Under the pieces are notes generated by a model. That model was not told where the DNA came from, ran no database searches, and saw only the letters and a list, made by a program, of their open reading frames with translations. Shown piece by piece: positions 33,291-44,960 of a stretch of 64,000 nt of DNA (within the stretch, counting starts at the first letter, position 1; the number at the start of each line of letters is the position of its first letter). Position numbers and translations under genes: made by a program. This DNA comes from Jaltomata sinuosa. Taxonomy: Eukaryota; Streptophyta; Magnoliopsida; Solanales; Solanaceae. The DNA is taken from the NCBI GenBank assembly GCA_003996215.1, contig QJPP01005214.1, forward strand, positions 27,416 to 91,415. Reading direction: 5' to 3'.

Positions 33291-33660
33291 AGGTAAAGAC
33301 TTTATAGTTTATTTTGATGCCTCACAATTTGGTTTAGATGTTGTGTTGATGAAGGAATGAAATGTAATTGCTTATGCTTCATGGAAACTCAAACTGCATG
33401 AGAGAAACTACCCTATGCATAACTTGGAGTTGGCTGCAGTTGTATTTTCTCTCAAGATCTTGGAGACACTACTTGTACAGAGTCTGTTGTGAAGTGTTCA
33501 TAGACCACCATAGTTTATGGCATGTCTTCACTCAGAAGGACTTGAACCTGAGGCGCGAAGGTGGATGGAACTACTTAAAGACTACAACATCACCATCTTG
33601 TATCATCCAGGTAAAGCTAATATGGTGGTTGATGCACTGAGCAAGAAAACTGAGAATATG
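33291..33660 (+). pseudogene. RNase H of nested chromovirus
   Basis: The first catalytic Asp lies in V-Y-F-D-A-S-Q-F-G-L-D. A TGA follows at about 33358. A-Y-A-S-W-K-L-K-L-H-E-R-N-Y and N-L-E-L-A-A-V-V-F-S-L-K-I are then readable, with a frameshift near 33465. After it come F-I-D-H-H-S-L-W-H-V-F and the Y-H-P-G-K-A-N-M-V-V-D-A-L-S end. Confidence 0.75.
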
Positions 33661-34700
33661 GGTTGCTTGGCATCTGTTGGCTAGAGACAATTAAGCTCTG
33701 GCTAAAAACTTCATAAAGTTGTAAGTTTCTAAAAGTGGTGGTTTACTAGCATATGTACATGCGAGATCCTCTTTTCTTGAGCAGATAAAAGGTAAGCAGT
33801 TTGATGATGTGAAATTGAGCAGGATACATGACAAGGTTTTGCAGGGTGAGGCCAATGAAGCCATAAGTGACGATGAAGGTGTTCTAAGAATTAAAGGGTG
33901 AGTTTATGTGCCTTGTGTTGAGTAATTTATTCCCACCATTTTAGCGAAGGCTCACAGTTCTAAGTATTCCATACATCTTGTTTTGACCAAGATGTACCGA
34001 GACTTGAAGCAACATTACTGGTGAGGTGAAATGAAGAAAGATGTAGTAGACTTTGTGGCTAAATGCTAGAAAGGCTAGAAGGTGAAGTATGAACATCAGA
34101 ATACTGGTGGTACACTTTAGAGAATGCCCATTCCTGAATGGAAGTGGTAAAGATTATCCATGGATTTGGTTGTTGGACTTCCTAAGACCTTGGGAAAATT
34201 TTATTTGATATGGGTCATTATTGACAGATTGATGAAGTCTGCAACTTCCTTCCTATGCAGGTGACTTATATTAAGGGCAAGTTGGGCAAGATCTACCTGA
34301 ATAAGATTGTCCGATTGCATGGGGTGCCTATCTCCAATATTTCTTATAGGGGCACCCAGTTCACTTCTAATTTCTAGTAGAAGTTGGACAAAGAATTGGG
34401 GACAAGGTTAGACTTGAGTACATCTTTTAACCCTCAGACTGATGGGTAGTCTGAGCGTATGATTCCGGTGTTAGAGGACATGCTTCGTGCATGTGTGATA
34501 GACTTTGAAGGGTCATTAGGATCAATACCTAGTGCTGGCTGAGTTTGCATATAACAATAGTTATCACTCCAGCATAGATATGGCCCCGTTCAAAGCCTTG
34601 TATGGGAGGAGATGTAGATCTCCCATTGGTTGGTTTGATTCATTTGAAGGACTTTGGGTATGGACCTGGTAAGAAACTATATGGAAAGTTTGAATTTCAT
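33661..34700 (+). pseudogene. integrase of nested chromovirus
   Basis: The zinc domain is damaged (A-H-S-S-K-Y-S-I-H at about 33950, and C-x-x-C replaced by stop-containing sequence near 34065). The core shows M-P-I-P-E-W-K, S-M-D-L-V-V-G-L-P-K-T (first Asp) and I-V-R-L-H-G-V-P-I-S-N-I-S-Y-R-G. There the second catalytic Asp of the D-R-G motif is Tyr (about 34345). F-N-P-Q-T-D-G-x-S-E-R-M-I and F-A-Y-N-N-S-Y-H-S-S-I follow. Inactive. Confidence 0.8.
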
Positions 34701-35160
34701 CCAAGGGAAACTTCTAGTAGCTCAAAGCCGAAAGAAAGAGTATGCAGATAGAAAGGTTAGAGATATGCAGTTTATGTAATGTGGGCAAGCCTTTCTCAAG
34801 GTTTCACCCATAAAGGGTGCTATGTGGTTCCAAAAAAGAGGCAAGTTAAGTCTGAGGTATATTGGGCCTCTTGAGATTCTTCAGAAGGTAGGGCCAGTGG
34901 CTAACAAGTTAACCTTATTGCCTAGTTTATTTGGAGTTCATCCCGTATTTCATGTGTCGATGCTTAAGAAGTACTATGAAGATGGTAATTACATTATTCG
35001 CTGGGATTCGGTCTTGTTGGATAAAAACCTCTCTTATGAAGAAGAGGATGTTGCTATTCTAGATCAAGATGTCCAAAAGTTGAGAACCAAAGAAATTGCA
35101 TCTTTGAATGTCCAGTGGAAGAATTGTCCTGTTGAAGAGGCCACTTAGGGATTGAGGAGG
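34701..35160 (+). pseudogene. integrase C-terminus and chromodomain-like block, nested element
   Basis: The 108-codon frame 34822-35148 starts at K-R-G-K-L-S-L-R-Y-I-G-P-L-E-I-L (GPY/F-type module), then V-F-H-V-S-M-L-K-K-Y, an acidic E-E-E-D-V-A-I-L hinge and V-Q-W-K-N-C-P-V-E-E-A-T before a TAG. It is the best-preserved segment of this element. Confidence 0.8.
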
Positions 35161-35271
35161 ACATCTGAGATAAGTATCCTCACTTGTTCACTGATTTAGG
35201 TAACCTTTGTTTCTCCTTATTTTTTTCTGTATTATTGTGCATGGATGAATGATTATTTAATTGGTATCTAA

Positions 35272-37480
35272 TGTAATGACCTGATCCGTCGTTATACTGA
35301 AATAAGGCATAAATACCCGACTAGAAAAGTCCCTAGGGTGAGAATTGAAAATATAGTGTTTTGTGCATTAGAGGTGATTTGTGTCTCGTATGATATCGTG
35401 TGTTATTTTGGTATCTATTTTTGGGTAGCCAACTACCATAGGATTTTTTAGGAAGTTTTAGGATGAGAACTGGAGTCATAGAACTTCGGATATGATAGTT
35501 GTCGCATTAGGAATAATTTGTGGCATCTATAAAATAATATGTGTTATGAAATAACATCCTGGGAGAGAAAACACTGTGTTCTATAAATTTTTGTCCATAT
35601 CAACATAGAGCACCTCATCATGATGGTCTATCATAATGAGTACGTTCTTGATACGATGATCCATCACGATGGAGAGCTGTCCATCGCAATGAAAAAATGA
35701 GGTAGTATATCTGTAAGTCCTGCAGTTCTGAGTTATTCCTCTCATTATTCTATTCTGTTCTAGATCTCCAAGAAGTGGGTCTTCTAAGTAAACTAGGGAA
35801 ATCTTCATCGTTTGAGGTAAGTAATCCGTAGAACTCTTCGTTTAATGATTATTAATCTTTTTTAGACCTTGGGGGAAGGATTAATGGTGAATTTCTTGCA
35901 ATTAAGCCCTACAGCTATGAACTTAGAGAAGACCCCTAGGGGTAGGTGTAAAATCACCTAGAATTGATCCTAGGATGTACCTTTTTTATTCCTAGCATGA
36001 ATTTACTTGTTCTTAACTTGGTTAAGATTAATGGGGAACCTTGGGTTCCATAAAGATGAAACCTTTAAGCACAAAAAGGTCTAGAAAGGTATGAACTTGG
36101 TTAGAAACCTTAAATATTGATTCTATGAATGCTATAAGGCTAACTAATGATTTATTAACCCTTGAGGAATGCTAGAAACCTCGTTTAAAGCGTAGAATTG
36201 ATGGGTTGAATTCCCAAAGCCTGAAATGAAGGGAAATTGTCTAATACTCTTATATTATTGCTACATTTAGACCTTGTGCATTCCATAGAGTTAAGAAGGG
36301 ACGAGGTAGTGGTGAATTAGCTTATAGGTGTTATTCTTCACTCGAGGTAGGTTATGGTTTGAATTGGAGTTAAAACTCACCTTATTACATATTTGTAGTG
36401 AAATTGTGTAACTCGTGATTGATCTTCGGACATGGTTGTATTATATGTGTTTTTCTTGTTATACTCGTATGAATAGGCTAAATGAACAGAAAGTGATAAG
36501 TGAGCTGAAATGGCTAAGTACGAATAGTGTCTTCGGCACTGAGTATCTTCATGAGGAATAGGTCTGAGAGCCTTGTTATATATATATTGTTGTTTATAAA
36601 TTTGCTATGGATTGGATACCACACCAGTATGCTACATGGACATCTACGGTCCCCTGAAGGTCATGGATAGTGGGTAGAAATAAGACCCACAACATGTGTG
36701 TACACTCTTTTACCTTGTTTTTATTATTGTATTGCTTACTATGGTGAGTTGGTTGAGAACTGAACTGAGACTAGATTTAGATGAAATATGAGAAAAGTTT
36801 GATGGACATAGTGATATGTGGGATAGTTGTTGAAAGTGATTACTTATTTCCCCTCTTATGATGATATTCTATGAATTGTAAACTTGAGATAATTGTTGTT
36901 GAATCAACTCGAAAGACTATCTATTGGTTTATTATATCTTAAGTGTTGGAGTCCTGTTACTTAGTATATGTTTTGTTATTTTCATGTTATATTATTGGGT
37001 CGGTCTATGATATCTGCCAATACATAGTGTTTTATACTGATACTACCCTGTGCTCTTCTTTTTATTGAGTGCAGGTCGTGTTCAAGAGGCTGAGATGTGG
37101 CTAGAATAGATAGATCGACTGCAGATTCGAGGGTGAGCACTACTTCTTAGGCTTCTATAGATCCTCTATGAGTAGTTTTCCTTCTTCCGGACAATTCAAC
37201 TCTCTTACTTTTACTGCTTTTAGATCTTGTTGGATATCTTAGACAATGTTGATTTAAAGTTCTGGATGATGACTTTTAGTTATTTTGGATATGTATTAGT
37301 CGATGACTTTTACACGATTTTTTTATATTATATTGGATGATTCTTTTATTGATAGTTCAGGATGATTGTACTATTTACTCTTTTGAAATTGGCTAAGTGT
37401 TAGACTAAGGTTCAAATTGTTTGGTTCTCCCACCGGAGGGTTAGCGTGGGTGCCAATTACATCTCGGCTGGGTCGTGACA
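35272..37480 (+). repeat. 3' LTR of nested chromovirus, 2.21 kb
   Basis: It runs TGTAATGACCTGATCC to GGGTCGTGACA, then CTCTT. It contains an inverted-repeat cluster at 35605-35695, a donor-like GAG|GTAGGTTATGG at 36347, and an acceptor-like CTTCTTTTTATTGAGTGCAG ending at 37074. Confidence 0.9.
36347..37074 (+). other. candidate leader intron in LTR of nested element
   Basis: Donor GAG|GTAGGTTATGG and acceptor TTTTTATTGAGTGCAG|GTCG are 728 bp apart. They sit at the same relative places as the 14576-15651 pair in another LTR subtype. The 5' LTR has the donor (28949), but its acceptor is mutated. Inference only. Confidence 0.3.
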
Positions 37481-37485
37481 CTCTT
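37481..37485. repeat. right target-site duplication CTCTT
   Basis: Identical to 27853-27857; see that entry. Confidence 0.92.
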
Positions 37486-38956
37486 AGATAGTATTCTTTC
37501 TTTCTTAAATGGGTATTTTGGATATGTAATAAATGTATTTATTTTTTTGTGAAATTTTCTGGTTCATTTGCCCCCTCTTTGTTCCTGAAAAATGTGTTTT
37601 TTCATGGAATTTTGAAAAGATTAAATACCATAGTAATATTTAGCTATAGGTCTGCTAATCGTGTCAAATTTAAGCTCTATATTTTTTCCATATCTCATTT
37701 TTGTTTGCCATACTACACTTTTAGATTTCTTAAATTGACAGAATGTGTTTCGGTAACTTACTAGAGATCATGAGTTGGACTTGTTAAGTTGATGTTGTTA
37801 GTATAATATTCTTTCTTTATAATCGATGAAGTACAGTAGCAATTAATAAGTCAAAATATTATTCAATATAGCCTAAGAATAACAATTACATAATATTATG
37901 TGTATTGTTAGTGAAAATATTGATACAAAAGGGTATACGTAGGTCTGTCCATATGTAAATATTCCTGTTTTATTTGCCAAAAGTTGCTAATGATTGAAGT
38001 GACGTCTTAATCAAGAGTTTGTTCTACTCACGCTAATTTCTATTTTCAATCTTTTATTTGCATGAACACTTTGGAGAAACACGGAGTCTTGATGCAAGAC
38101 TCTCTGTACCCGCATCAAGTCACCACTTTTCATCATCTTTAACCACGTTCGACAACAAGAAAACATCAAAAATTACTTGGGGATTTTTATTTATTATTTA
38201 CCCTATCCAACTCTTTGTGATTTATGATGTATCTGTTTTGGGGGTTTATTTTAAGTCTCGGGATTTTATTTTGAAACTTACGCTTAACATATAAATAATT
38301 ATGTAGTTTCTTTAACCACTTTGTCTTTCGTCCTTTTTTTCTCTTTAATAAAACAAAAGTACTTTTTCATCATATAAAAAGAACACCGTTACAGGACTTA
38401 TGAAACTAGTGCAGTTTAAATTGAAAATTTCTCTAGAAAAAGTTTCTTGCAACACTTATCTTAGCCATAAAAAAGAAAATTGACTTTACACCATTACACC
38501 TTTGTTAAAAGTGAACAACAATCGCGTTTGTGCCTTTTTCAGTTTCTATACAAATATGTTTTTTTTAAACAAAAAGTTTAGATTCACATGTTTTTACTAT
38601 ATAAAATTTTATTTTATAACTTATACACTATTTTGAATTTATCCAAGTCTTGAACCTCTTTCCTTAAAATCTACATAATCATTTGGCCTTTTGCTTTAAT
38701 TAATTAATTTCGGATGGTTAACCATTTCTAATGAATCTTAAAGGACTCCTAATTTTTTTCCGTTAGGATTAATTGAACCCTTACGTAGAAATCTCTAAAT
38801 GTTAGCAGACTTACAGAGTTAATAATGATTAATTTTAGATGTCCTAATTCACGTTTAAAATATAGTTAGGTGGCAACTCTTTAAATTAGTTAATTAATTT
38901 CGAAATCACCAATATATTGTACACTAAGTTGACCTCGATTAAAAATATGTATAACA
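37486..38956 (+). repeat. Tat/Ogre-like LTR, right part
   Basis: Continuation of the LTR that begins at 26542. It is AT-rich and ends in TATAACA just before the primer-site-like sequence. At 38870 AGTTAGGTGGCAACTC matches the end region of the minus-strand LTR (10340). Open frames 37549-37764 and 38058-38294 show no motif. Confidence 0.65.
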
Positions 38957-38958
38957 AC

Positions 38959-38977
38959 TTGACGACTCTACTGGGGG
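38959..38977 (+). other. primer-binding-site-like sequence (tRNA-Arg type)
   Basis: TTGACGACTCTACTGGGGG starts two bases after the LTR end, followed by AGGTTCTAACCATAACAG. It resembles the Ogre/Tat primer site (TGGCGACTCCGCTGGGG) with two or three changes, and parallels 10245-10264 on the other strand. Confidence 0.6.
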
Positions 38978-40012
38978 TTATTTTTAGGTTCTAACCATAA
39001 CAGATTTAGCCCAAGTAGGTTTATGTGCTTCTTTTAAATTACTGTACTCGCCATAAATTATTTTTATATGCTATTAATTATTTATTTGATAAATGTTATT
39101 TATGTGTTACTGCTTTCCTTAAATTGTCATTCCTCTCACACTTCTTCAAATTCTGGAAAATTGACACTTTCACACACATTGTATATGTGAGTTGTGTATT
39201 GCACTTCTCCAAAATTCTTTTAAACGCCTTATTTAGAGAGTCGGTGCATATGTGTGGTGAGCGGATAGTTTTACTATTGTATGACCACATGCCTTCTCAT
39301 ATAAAAAAAACCTTGAGTTCGCGTCTACCGAGGATACATCTAAACCAACACATTTTTAGGGTACATGCATCAACATAAACCTAGGAGGCGTAACACGCTT
39401 GGCGTATTAAGTTCATTAATCAACCTTACCAAATGTCCAAACGGGTTTACGATCCTAAGTGACAATCATCATACTTTATGTGCATTATCTGAAGGATAAA
39501 TGTATCAATTATGTGGACCTATTACTCTATAAAATAGATACTCTTAGGAGAAACTAACCTTTTGTTGTAGGTAGCTATGAGATATTCGATCAGAGTCCAA
39601 GATTTCAAGAATATTAGTGGAGACAAAGGATTAAATAAACTAGATTTAGATTTGAGTTGTGATTTTCATTTAACATGTATTAAAGAATTTAAATGTATTG
39701 ATTTTTATTGTAAAGCAATCAAGTTAGTAAGAGTTTAGAATGATACATAAAAGATAACCTTCAAATATTCGTTAGGCCTACCTCTGACACAAAGAGGTCC
39801 CTTTTCATAATCGAACGCGATTTTATGTTCATTTTACTTGTTATAATGTGCTTATTTTGTAAAATATATTATTTTTACCATATACTAACTTGTGTTTTTT
39901 TCTTTCTTCTTTCTTTTAATTTTTTTCTTCTTTTTATGCAAAAAAAAAATTAAAAAAATTTAGAAGGTTGACTTGTGCTAAAAATGAACTGGCGGAGAAT
40001 TCATACTTCACA
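38978..40012 (+). mobile_element. Tat/Ogre-like 5' internal leader fragment
   Basis: Untranslated leader after the primer site, cut at 40013 by a chromovirus LTR. The 117-codon open frame 39025-39378 shows no gag motif and I do not call it a gene. Homopolymer T and A runs are at 39890-39960. Confidence 0.5.
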
Positions 40013-43000
40013 TGTCATGATCCGATTTCTCGATCATGATGACACCTACAACCTTCGAGTAGGCGAACCAATCCCCGTAGCCCAGAACGGTTAGTAATGG
40101 GCTACCTTCTAACAGTTTAAGTGGAAGATTCGATACATAAGAGAAAGCAAGTACATAATGAGAAGAAAATAGATACAAGAGAGATATAAACAAGCAGAAT
40201 CTAAACCAACCCAAAATCTGGTATCAAAGCGTATAAGAGCCTAACTACATCAGGAGTACAAAGGTCCAAAAGTCATATATACACAATATCTCCAAAACTA
40301 TAAGAGTATAAAATACACTAAGGATAACTTAAGTCAAGCTCTAAACGTCAAGAGCTCACCCTCAGCCTTAATGATCCAAAAACTGCACCCCGCACGAGTC
40401 TCTGACGCGCTAACGGCGATGGCCCACGCTAGGATCTGCACCAGAAGATGCAGAGGGTAGGGTGAGCACCAAATGCAAAGCATAAGGTACCCAGTAGGTA
40501 TCATAGGCCGACTAAGCATATATAAAGTAAAAGAGCAATAGCATATAGGGTAGAAATAAACAGTCACAGAAATCAATGAAAACATGCACAGGAACTAGCC
40601 CAGAGGGAAGACAACAGAAGGCAACATACAAGGCTAGAAAATAGGATATATACACACAACAGGCACAGGTGAAAGAAAGGACGACGCACCTGGGATCCTC
40701 ACAAATAGTATATATGTAAATAAGTTCTAACAATGAGCAGTATACCGGTAACCTCAAGTATAAGGAAATAGGAGAGAAGAATAAAGGTAGACATGCTCGA
40801 CATACAGGAGTTAACACCCAATCTAGTCATACAAACTTAATCCAGGAATTCACAACCTTACAGTAATCATACTCATACTAGACTGTAACAGGGAAAGATA
40901 TCAGAATAAAGTAACAAGAGTCTACCTATAGTCCCTCGGCCGCCCATACAACCGAGGAACGCAATCAAGTGAAAATGAATTCTCTGGCATCCCATACTAC
41001 CCGAGCGTACAATCAAAAAACACCAAACAAGTGTGGTATCTCAAACAATGGATGATATGATGCATGAAAACCTCGGGGTGAAATAGAACCTCTATATGTA
41101 CCTCATCCGGTGCCAATCAGGCCCAGCAGACAGGTTCTATGGAAGGACACAACCCGTATACCTCTACTTCACCGTATACCCTTCCCCTGATACCCCCAGC
41201 CCAAAGCCTCAGGCCCAGATCGACAAGGTCCATGGAGATCCTGGACCCCATACTAAAACTCAGAATCAAAAACGTGTCCTCCAGAATCGAGTCCGGGTTC
41301 AAGCCAGTGGCTAAGTCTCAAATATGCATGCCTAGACCCTGTCTAGAACTAAAACAGTGAAAAAGATATCTCCAAAACCCTTCCAAGAGTGACCGGGCAC
41401 AACCGGGTCTAAAACAGTAGTAAAAACATCTCAGATGCTCAACCCGACCGAGCCTGATATCATTTCAAATTAGTAAGGAAACTCAGCTAGCACTCCAACC
41501 CGATCGAGTCTAGCAATAGTAGTAAATCATGGTAAAATCATATCTTTAACCTTCTTTTACCCCAAGAAGATCCACATATCAAGTCAAACCATTTCCAAAT
41601 CCAATTTCATCAAAAACGGGCCTCCGGGGCCATGCAAGGTTTAGAAAATCAGTTTCCATAGGCCCAAAGCCAAAAACCATAATAAAACGTGGAAAAACCT
41701 CTTTATATGCATGGAAATGATATGATCAACCCAAATAGCTGCCTGACAGCTCACAATCAACCTAACGGCCCTGCACAGGCTCTGAAGCTACTCAACAAGC
41801 ATGACCAGCCTAGGAGGATATTTCTATGTCCGGGACTCGCGGACATTCCCAATAATCCCATCTTCTATGTTCCAGAGTCAACAAGCCCTCACGGGGTCAC
41901 AAGGGTAATAAATATATCAACTAATAGGAATACTACACACAATGGAGGAAATAAATAGGATGTATCATGGAAAGCGGTCAAGGTCTATGGTACCAACCTA
42001 ATAACCCAATCCAAAGATGCCAACTAGTATAATTTTACCCGGTATATGTGAAGTCTAGAAAGTTAAGTCGTAACCTACCTGTCATCCAATGACAAGCTGC
42101 GAGAACGACGATATCGTAGACCGAGCTGCTCTGAGAAGATCCGAACGAGAATCAAACTATCAAATTTATGCATAAAATGTTAAGACAAGTCTAACGATAC
42201 CCATATTGCTACAATTGTAGTCGGGTCGATATCCGGGTCAAAAGCAGGACCGCAGGGTTCACAACCCAAAACCAAAAATAAAAAGAACCACGATGACCCC
42301 AACGATGCCAAGAAGGCATGCTCCAAATTTGAGCACAATTGGACAAGGGAAGGGCACTAAAACAGCCCGCCCAAGTTGGGGATTAAAGAATGGAAATTTC
42401 AGAAATAAAAACGGGAATTTGGCAAGAATTACTTACCAAAACGATGGAAAATCAGACCAAGACGGATAAAACTTCACACCTACGAACCTGCACAAGCTTA
42501 GGGGGCAGAATCTATTACAAAATCCAAGCTTTGGATGAGCATCAATGGAGAAATTAAGAGAAAAACCAAAGAAGGCGAGTCGTGGAAGATAACTTACCAA
42601 GAGGCGAAGAACTACGGATAATCGATGAACAAATAATTTTCCAAGGTTTAGGACTGAATTGGAGCAAAATGGTGGAGAGAATTTTGAGTTTTAGAGTGAA
42701 AAAAGTGAGGAGAAGGGCTGGAAAAAATGAAATGACAGCAATAAATAGCTGTTGTCCGCAGCTGATTTTCTGCACTTTTTAGAAAACTCGATGGGGCATT
42801 CCGGGCACAATCGAAAACCGATATTCAAAAATCAATAATGCTAATAGAGTGGAAACAAAGTTTCGGACTCAACAAAATCAACTAAACTTCCATACGAGAT
42901 CGTTTCGAAAAAATGTTGACCCAAGTCAACACTAACAAAAAGGAACTCAAAGGCTCAAAATAAGTCTGACTCACTCGGACCCCGAACCAACCTTCTTCCT

Positions 43001-43431
43001 AGCCCAAACTCAACATTCCGGAGATGATGGAATCGTCAGATTTTGAATCCGATATTCCGATCATCGAAAGTCATCCAAAGTTACACTTTCAACTCCAAAT
43101 GGCCTGAAAACTGAGAAAACCACACAAAACCCAGTCCGAAAGTTCTCAGGCCTCAACTAAAGGTCAAACTAGACCTAACTCATCGCTCCGGAGATAATAG
43201 AACTATTAGAATTCAATTCTGAGCATGTTATCTAAGAATGTTGACTAAAGTCAACGATATTCTAAGCTTAAAGCTCTAAAATAGGCGAACAACTAAAACG
43301 ACCAAATGAACGACCAGGGCACCAAATTACCGGTCCCAGCAAGCCATAAATGAATTGGGGTGGCTACATGAAGGCTTTAACAGTGCAATAAATGCAAAAA
43401 TGTGAAGATGACCAGAAGGATCATCAGAACA
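40013..43431 (-). repeat. 3' LTR, 3.4 kb, mosaic of two subtypes
   Basis: On the minus strand it starts TGTTCTGATGATCCTTCTGG and ends GATCATGACA. The first 200 bp follow the 21186 LTR (CATTTATGGCTTGC.GGGACCGG, GTTGACTT..GTCAACATTCTTAG). From about 42080 downward the sequence follows the 5230-6250 and 63240-64000 LTRs (GGTTAGTAATGGGCTACC; ATGCAAG.TTTAGAAAAT; GGGACTCGCGGACATTCC). Open frames such as 40512-40817 and 41689-41958 fall in LTR and are not genes. Confidence 0.75.
40436..42080 (-). other. candidate leader intron in minus-strand LTR
   Basis: On the minus strand the donor reads GATGACAG|GTAGGTTACGA (42080) and the acceptor CTGCATCTTCTGGTGCAG|ATCC (40436), 1645 bp apart. The borders are conserved while the intervening sequence differs from the 14576-15651 version. 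Confidence 0.35.
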
Positions 43432-43990
43432 TCCACTACTAAAAAGACTTTCATCCTCGAAAGTCAAGAAGAAGGGAGTACGTGAAGGCTCGAACAACTG
43501 TGGATACTGAGCACGCAACTCACTCTCGGTATCCCAGGTAACCTCCTTGACCGGACAATGCCTCCACTGCACTTTCACAACCAGAATCTCCCTAGATCTC
43601 AACCTCCTGATATCTCTGGCCAGAATAGCTATCGGCTCCTTAACAAATGATAAATTCTCATCCAACTGAATTGAATCCCAATGCAACACATGAGACTCAT
43701 CAGGCACACCGGTGCAACATCGAAATATGGAAAACTGGGTGAACAGCTGAAAACATCGGAGGCAAGGCTAACATGTAGGCAACACTACCAACCCTCTATA
43801 GAATATCAAATGGCCTGATAAACCTGGGGCTAAGCTTGCCCCGCTGACCAAATCTCATCACGTCCTTCACGGGCGATACTCGAAGGAAAACTAGATCACC
43901 AACACTGAACTCCTAGGAAAGAAGCCTACGATCAGCGTAGATCTTCTGCCTACTCTGGGCTGCTCTAAGTCTGTCCTGGATCAAACAGAC
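43432..43990 (-). pseudogene. integrase C-terminus and chromodomain-like block
   Basis: The 126-codon frame (43707-43327) begins P-D-E-S-H-V-L-H-W-D and passes F-V-K-E-P-I-A-I-L, K-V-Q-W-R-H-C-P-V-K-E-V-T-W-D and Q-Y-P-Q-L-F-E before reading on into the LTR. Between 43710 and 43990 the GPY/F-like G-K-L-S-P-R-F-I-R-P module is visible in shifted frames. A frameshift separates it from the integrase core. Confidence 0.8.
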
Positions 43991-44960
43991 TCAGTCCAAG
44001 AAATCTCTAAGTAAATCTGCACCCTGCGATCTAGACTCTAACCCATCAAACCAACCAATAGGCGATCTGCAACTTCTACAATACAAAGCCTCAAAAGGTG
44101 CCATGCCAATACTCGAATAAAATCTATTATTATACGCAAACTCGGCCAATGTCACAAACTGATCCCATGAACCTCCAAAGTCAAGAACACAATCCCGAAG
44201 CATGTCCTCAAGGACCTGAATAGTCCTCTCAGACTGGCCATCTGTCTGAGGGTGGAAAGTAGTACTAAGCTGAACCTCCATACCCAAATCCCTCTGTATA
44301 GCTCTCCAGAACTGGGATGTGAACTAAGTGCCGCGATCTGAAATGATAGAAGTTGAGACCTCGTACAACTGTACAATCTCATGAATGTAGATATGAGCTA
44401 ACCTTTCTGCCCTGTAGGAAGTCTGAACTGACAAGGAATGTGCTAACTTAGTCAGCCTATCAATGATCACCCAAATGGAGTCATACCCCTGAGTAGTACG
44501 AGGCAAACCAACAACAAAGTCCATAGTAATACCTTCCCACTTCCACTCAGGAATAGGAAGGCGCTGCATCAAACCACCCAGTCTCATGTGCTCGAACTTC
44601 ACCTGTTGACAGTTCAAGCACTGAGATACAAACTCTGCCATATCCTACTTTGTACCACTCCACCAGTAAAGCTATCTCAGGTCTCTATACATCTCGCTGC
44701 GCCAGGATGGATGGAGTATCTGGAACAATGTGCCTCATGGAGTATCAACTGTATTAAATCACCAACTCCCGGAACACAAAGTCGACCCTCAAACCTAAGA
44801 ATCCCATCAGAACCTAAGGTAGCTTGGCTGGCCTCACCCCGAACCACCTAATCACGAAGGTCACACAAACTCTGATCCTCAAACTATCGGCTCTGAATCT
44901 GATCAACTAGAGTAGACCCAACCTCAACACTGGCAATTATTCTTACTGGGATCTAATAAG
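43991..44960 (-). pseudogene. chromovirus integrase core, nearly intact
   Basis: The frame 44641-44324 contains C-L-N-C-Q-Q-V-K-F-E-H (end of the zinc domain), I-P-E-W-K-W-E-G-I-T-M-D-F-V-V-G-L-P (first catalytic Asp) and I-S-I-I-S-D-R-G-like S-T-S-I-I-S-D-R-G-T (second Asp). After one TAG it continues in the same frame at 44287-43991 with F-H-P-Q-T-D-G-Q-S-E-R-T (Glu region), F-A-Y-N-N-R and A-P-F-E-A-L-Y. All three acidic residues are present. The HHCC N-terminus at 44680-44900 is damaged. The stop and the missing upstream domains make it non-functional. Confidence 0.85.

Larger units (their letters stand above)
27858..37480 (+). mobile_element. nested chromovirus, 9.6 kb, intact target-site duplication
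   Basis: The order is 5' LTR 27858-30087, primer site 30090, gag-pol 30370-35150 and 3' LTR 35272-37480. It is inserted in a Tat-like LTR with the 5-bp duplication CTCTT. The coding part has the chromovirus order with C-terminal chromodomain-like block, and is more decayed than the 13215-24258 copy (frame changes every few hundred bases). Its LTRs are a different, shorter subtype (about 2.2 kb), sharing TGTAA..ACCTGATCC starts and the leader word TCTACTAGAG with the family. Confidence 0.92.

Noticed and set aside
39025..39378. 117-codon open frame after the Tat-like primer site, a possible gag
   Set aside because: No capsid or zinc-knuckle motif, Leu/Phe/Ser-rich as expected from AT-rich DNA; the leader of this lineage is normally non-coding here.
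40334..40817. Overlapping hydrophobic Cys/Leu-rich minus-strand frames resembling membrane proteins
   Set aside because: They fall in an LTR, and the homologous LTRs do not keep the frames open. Hydrophobicity follows from base composition.
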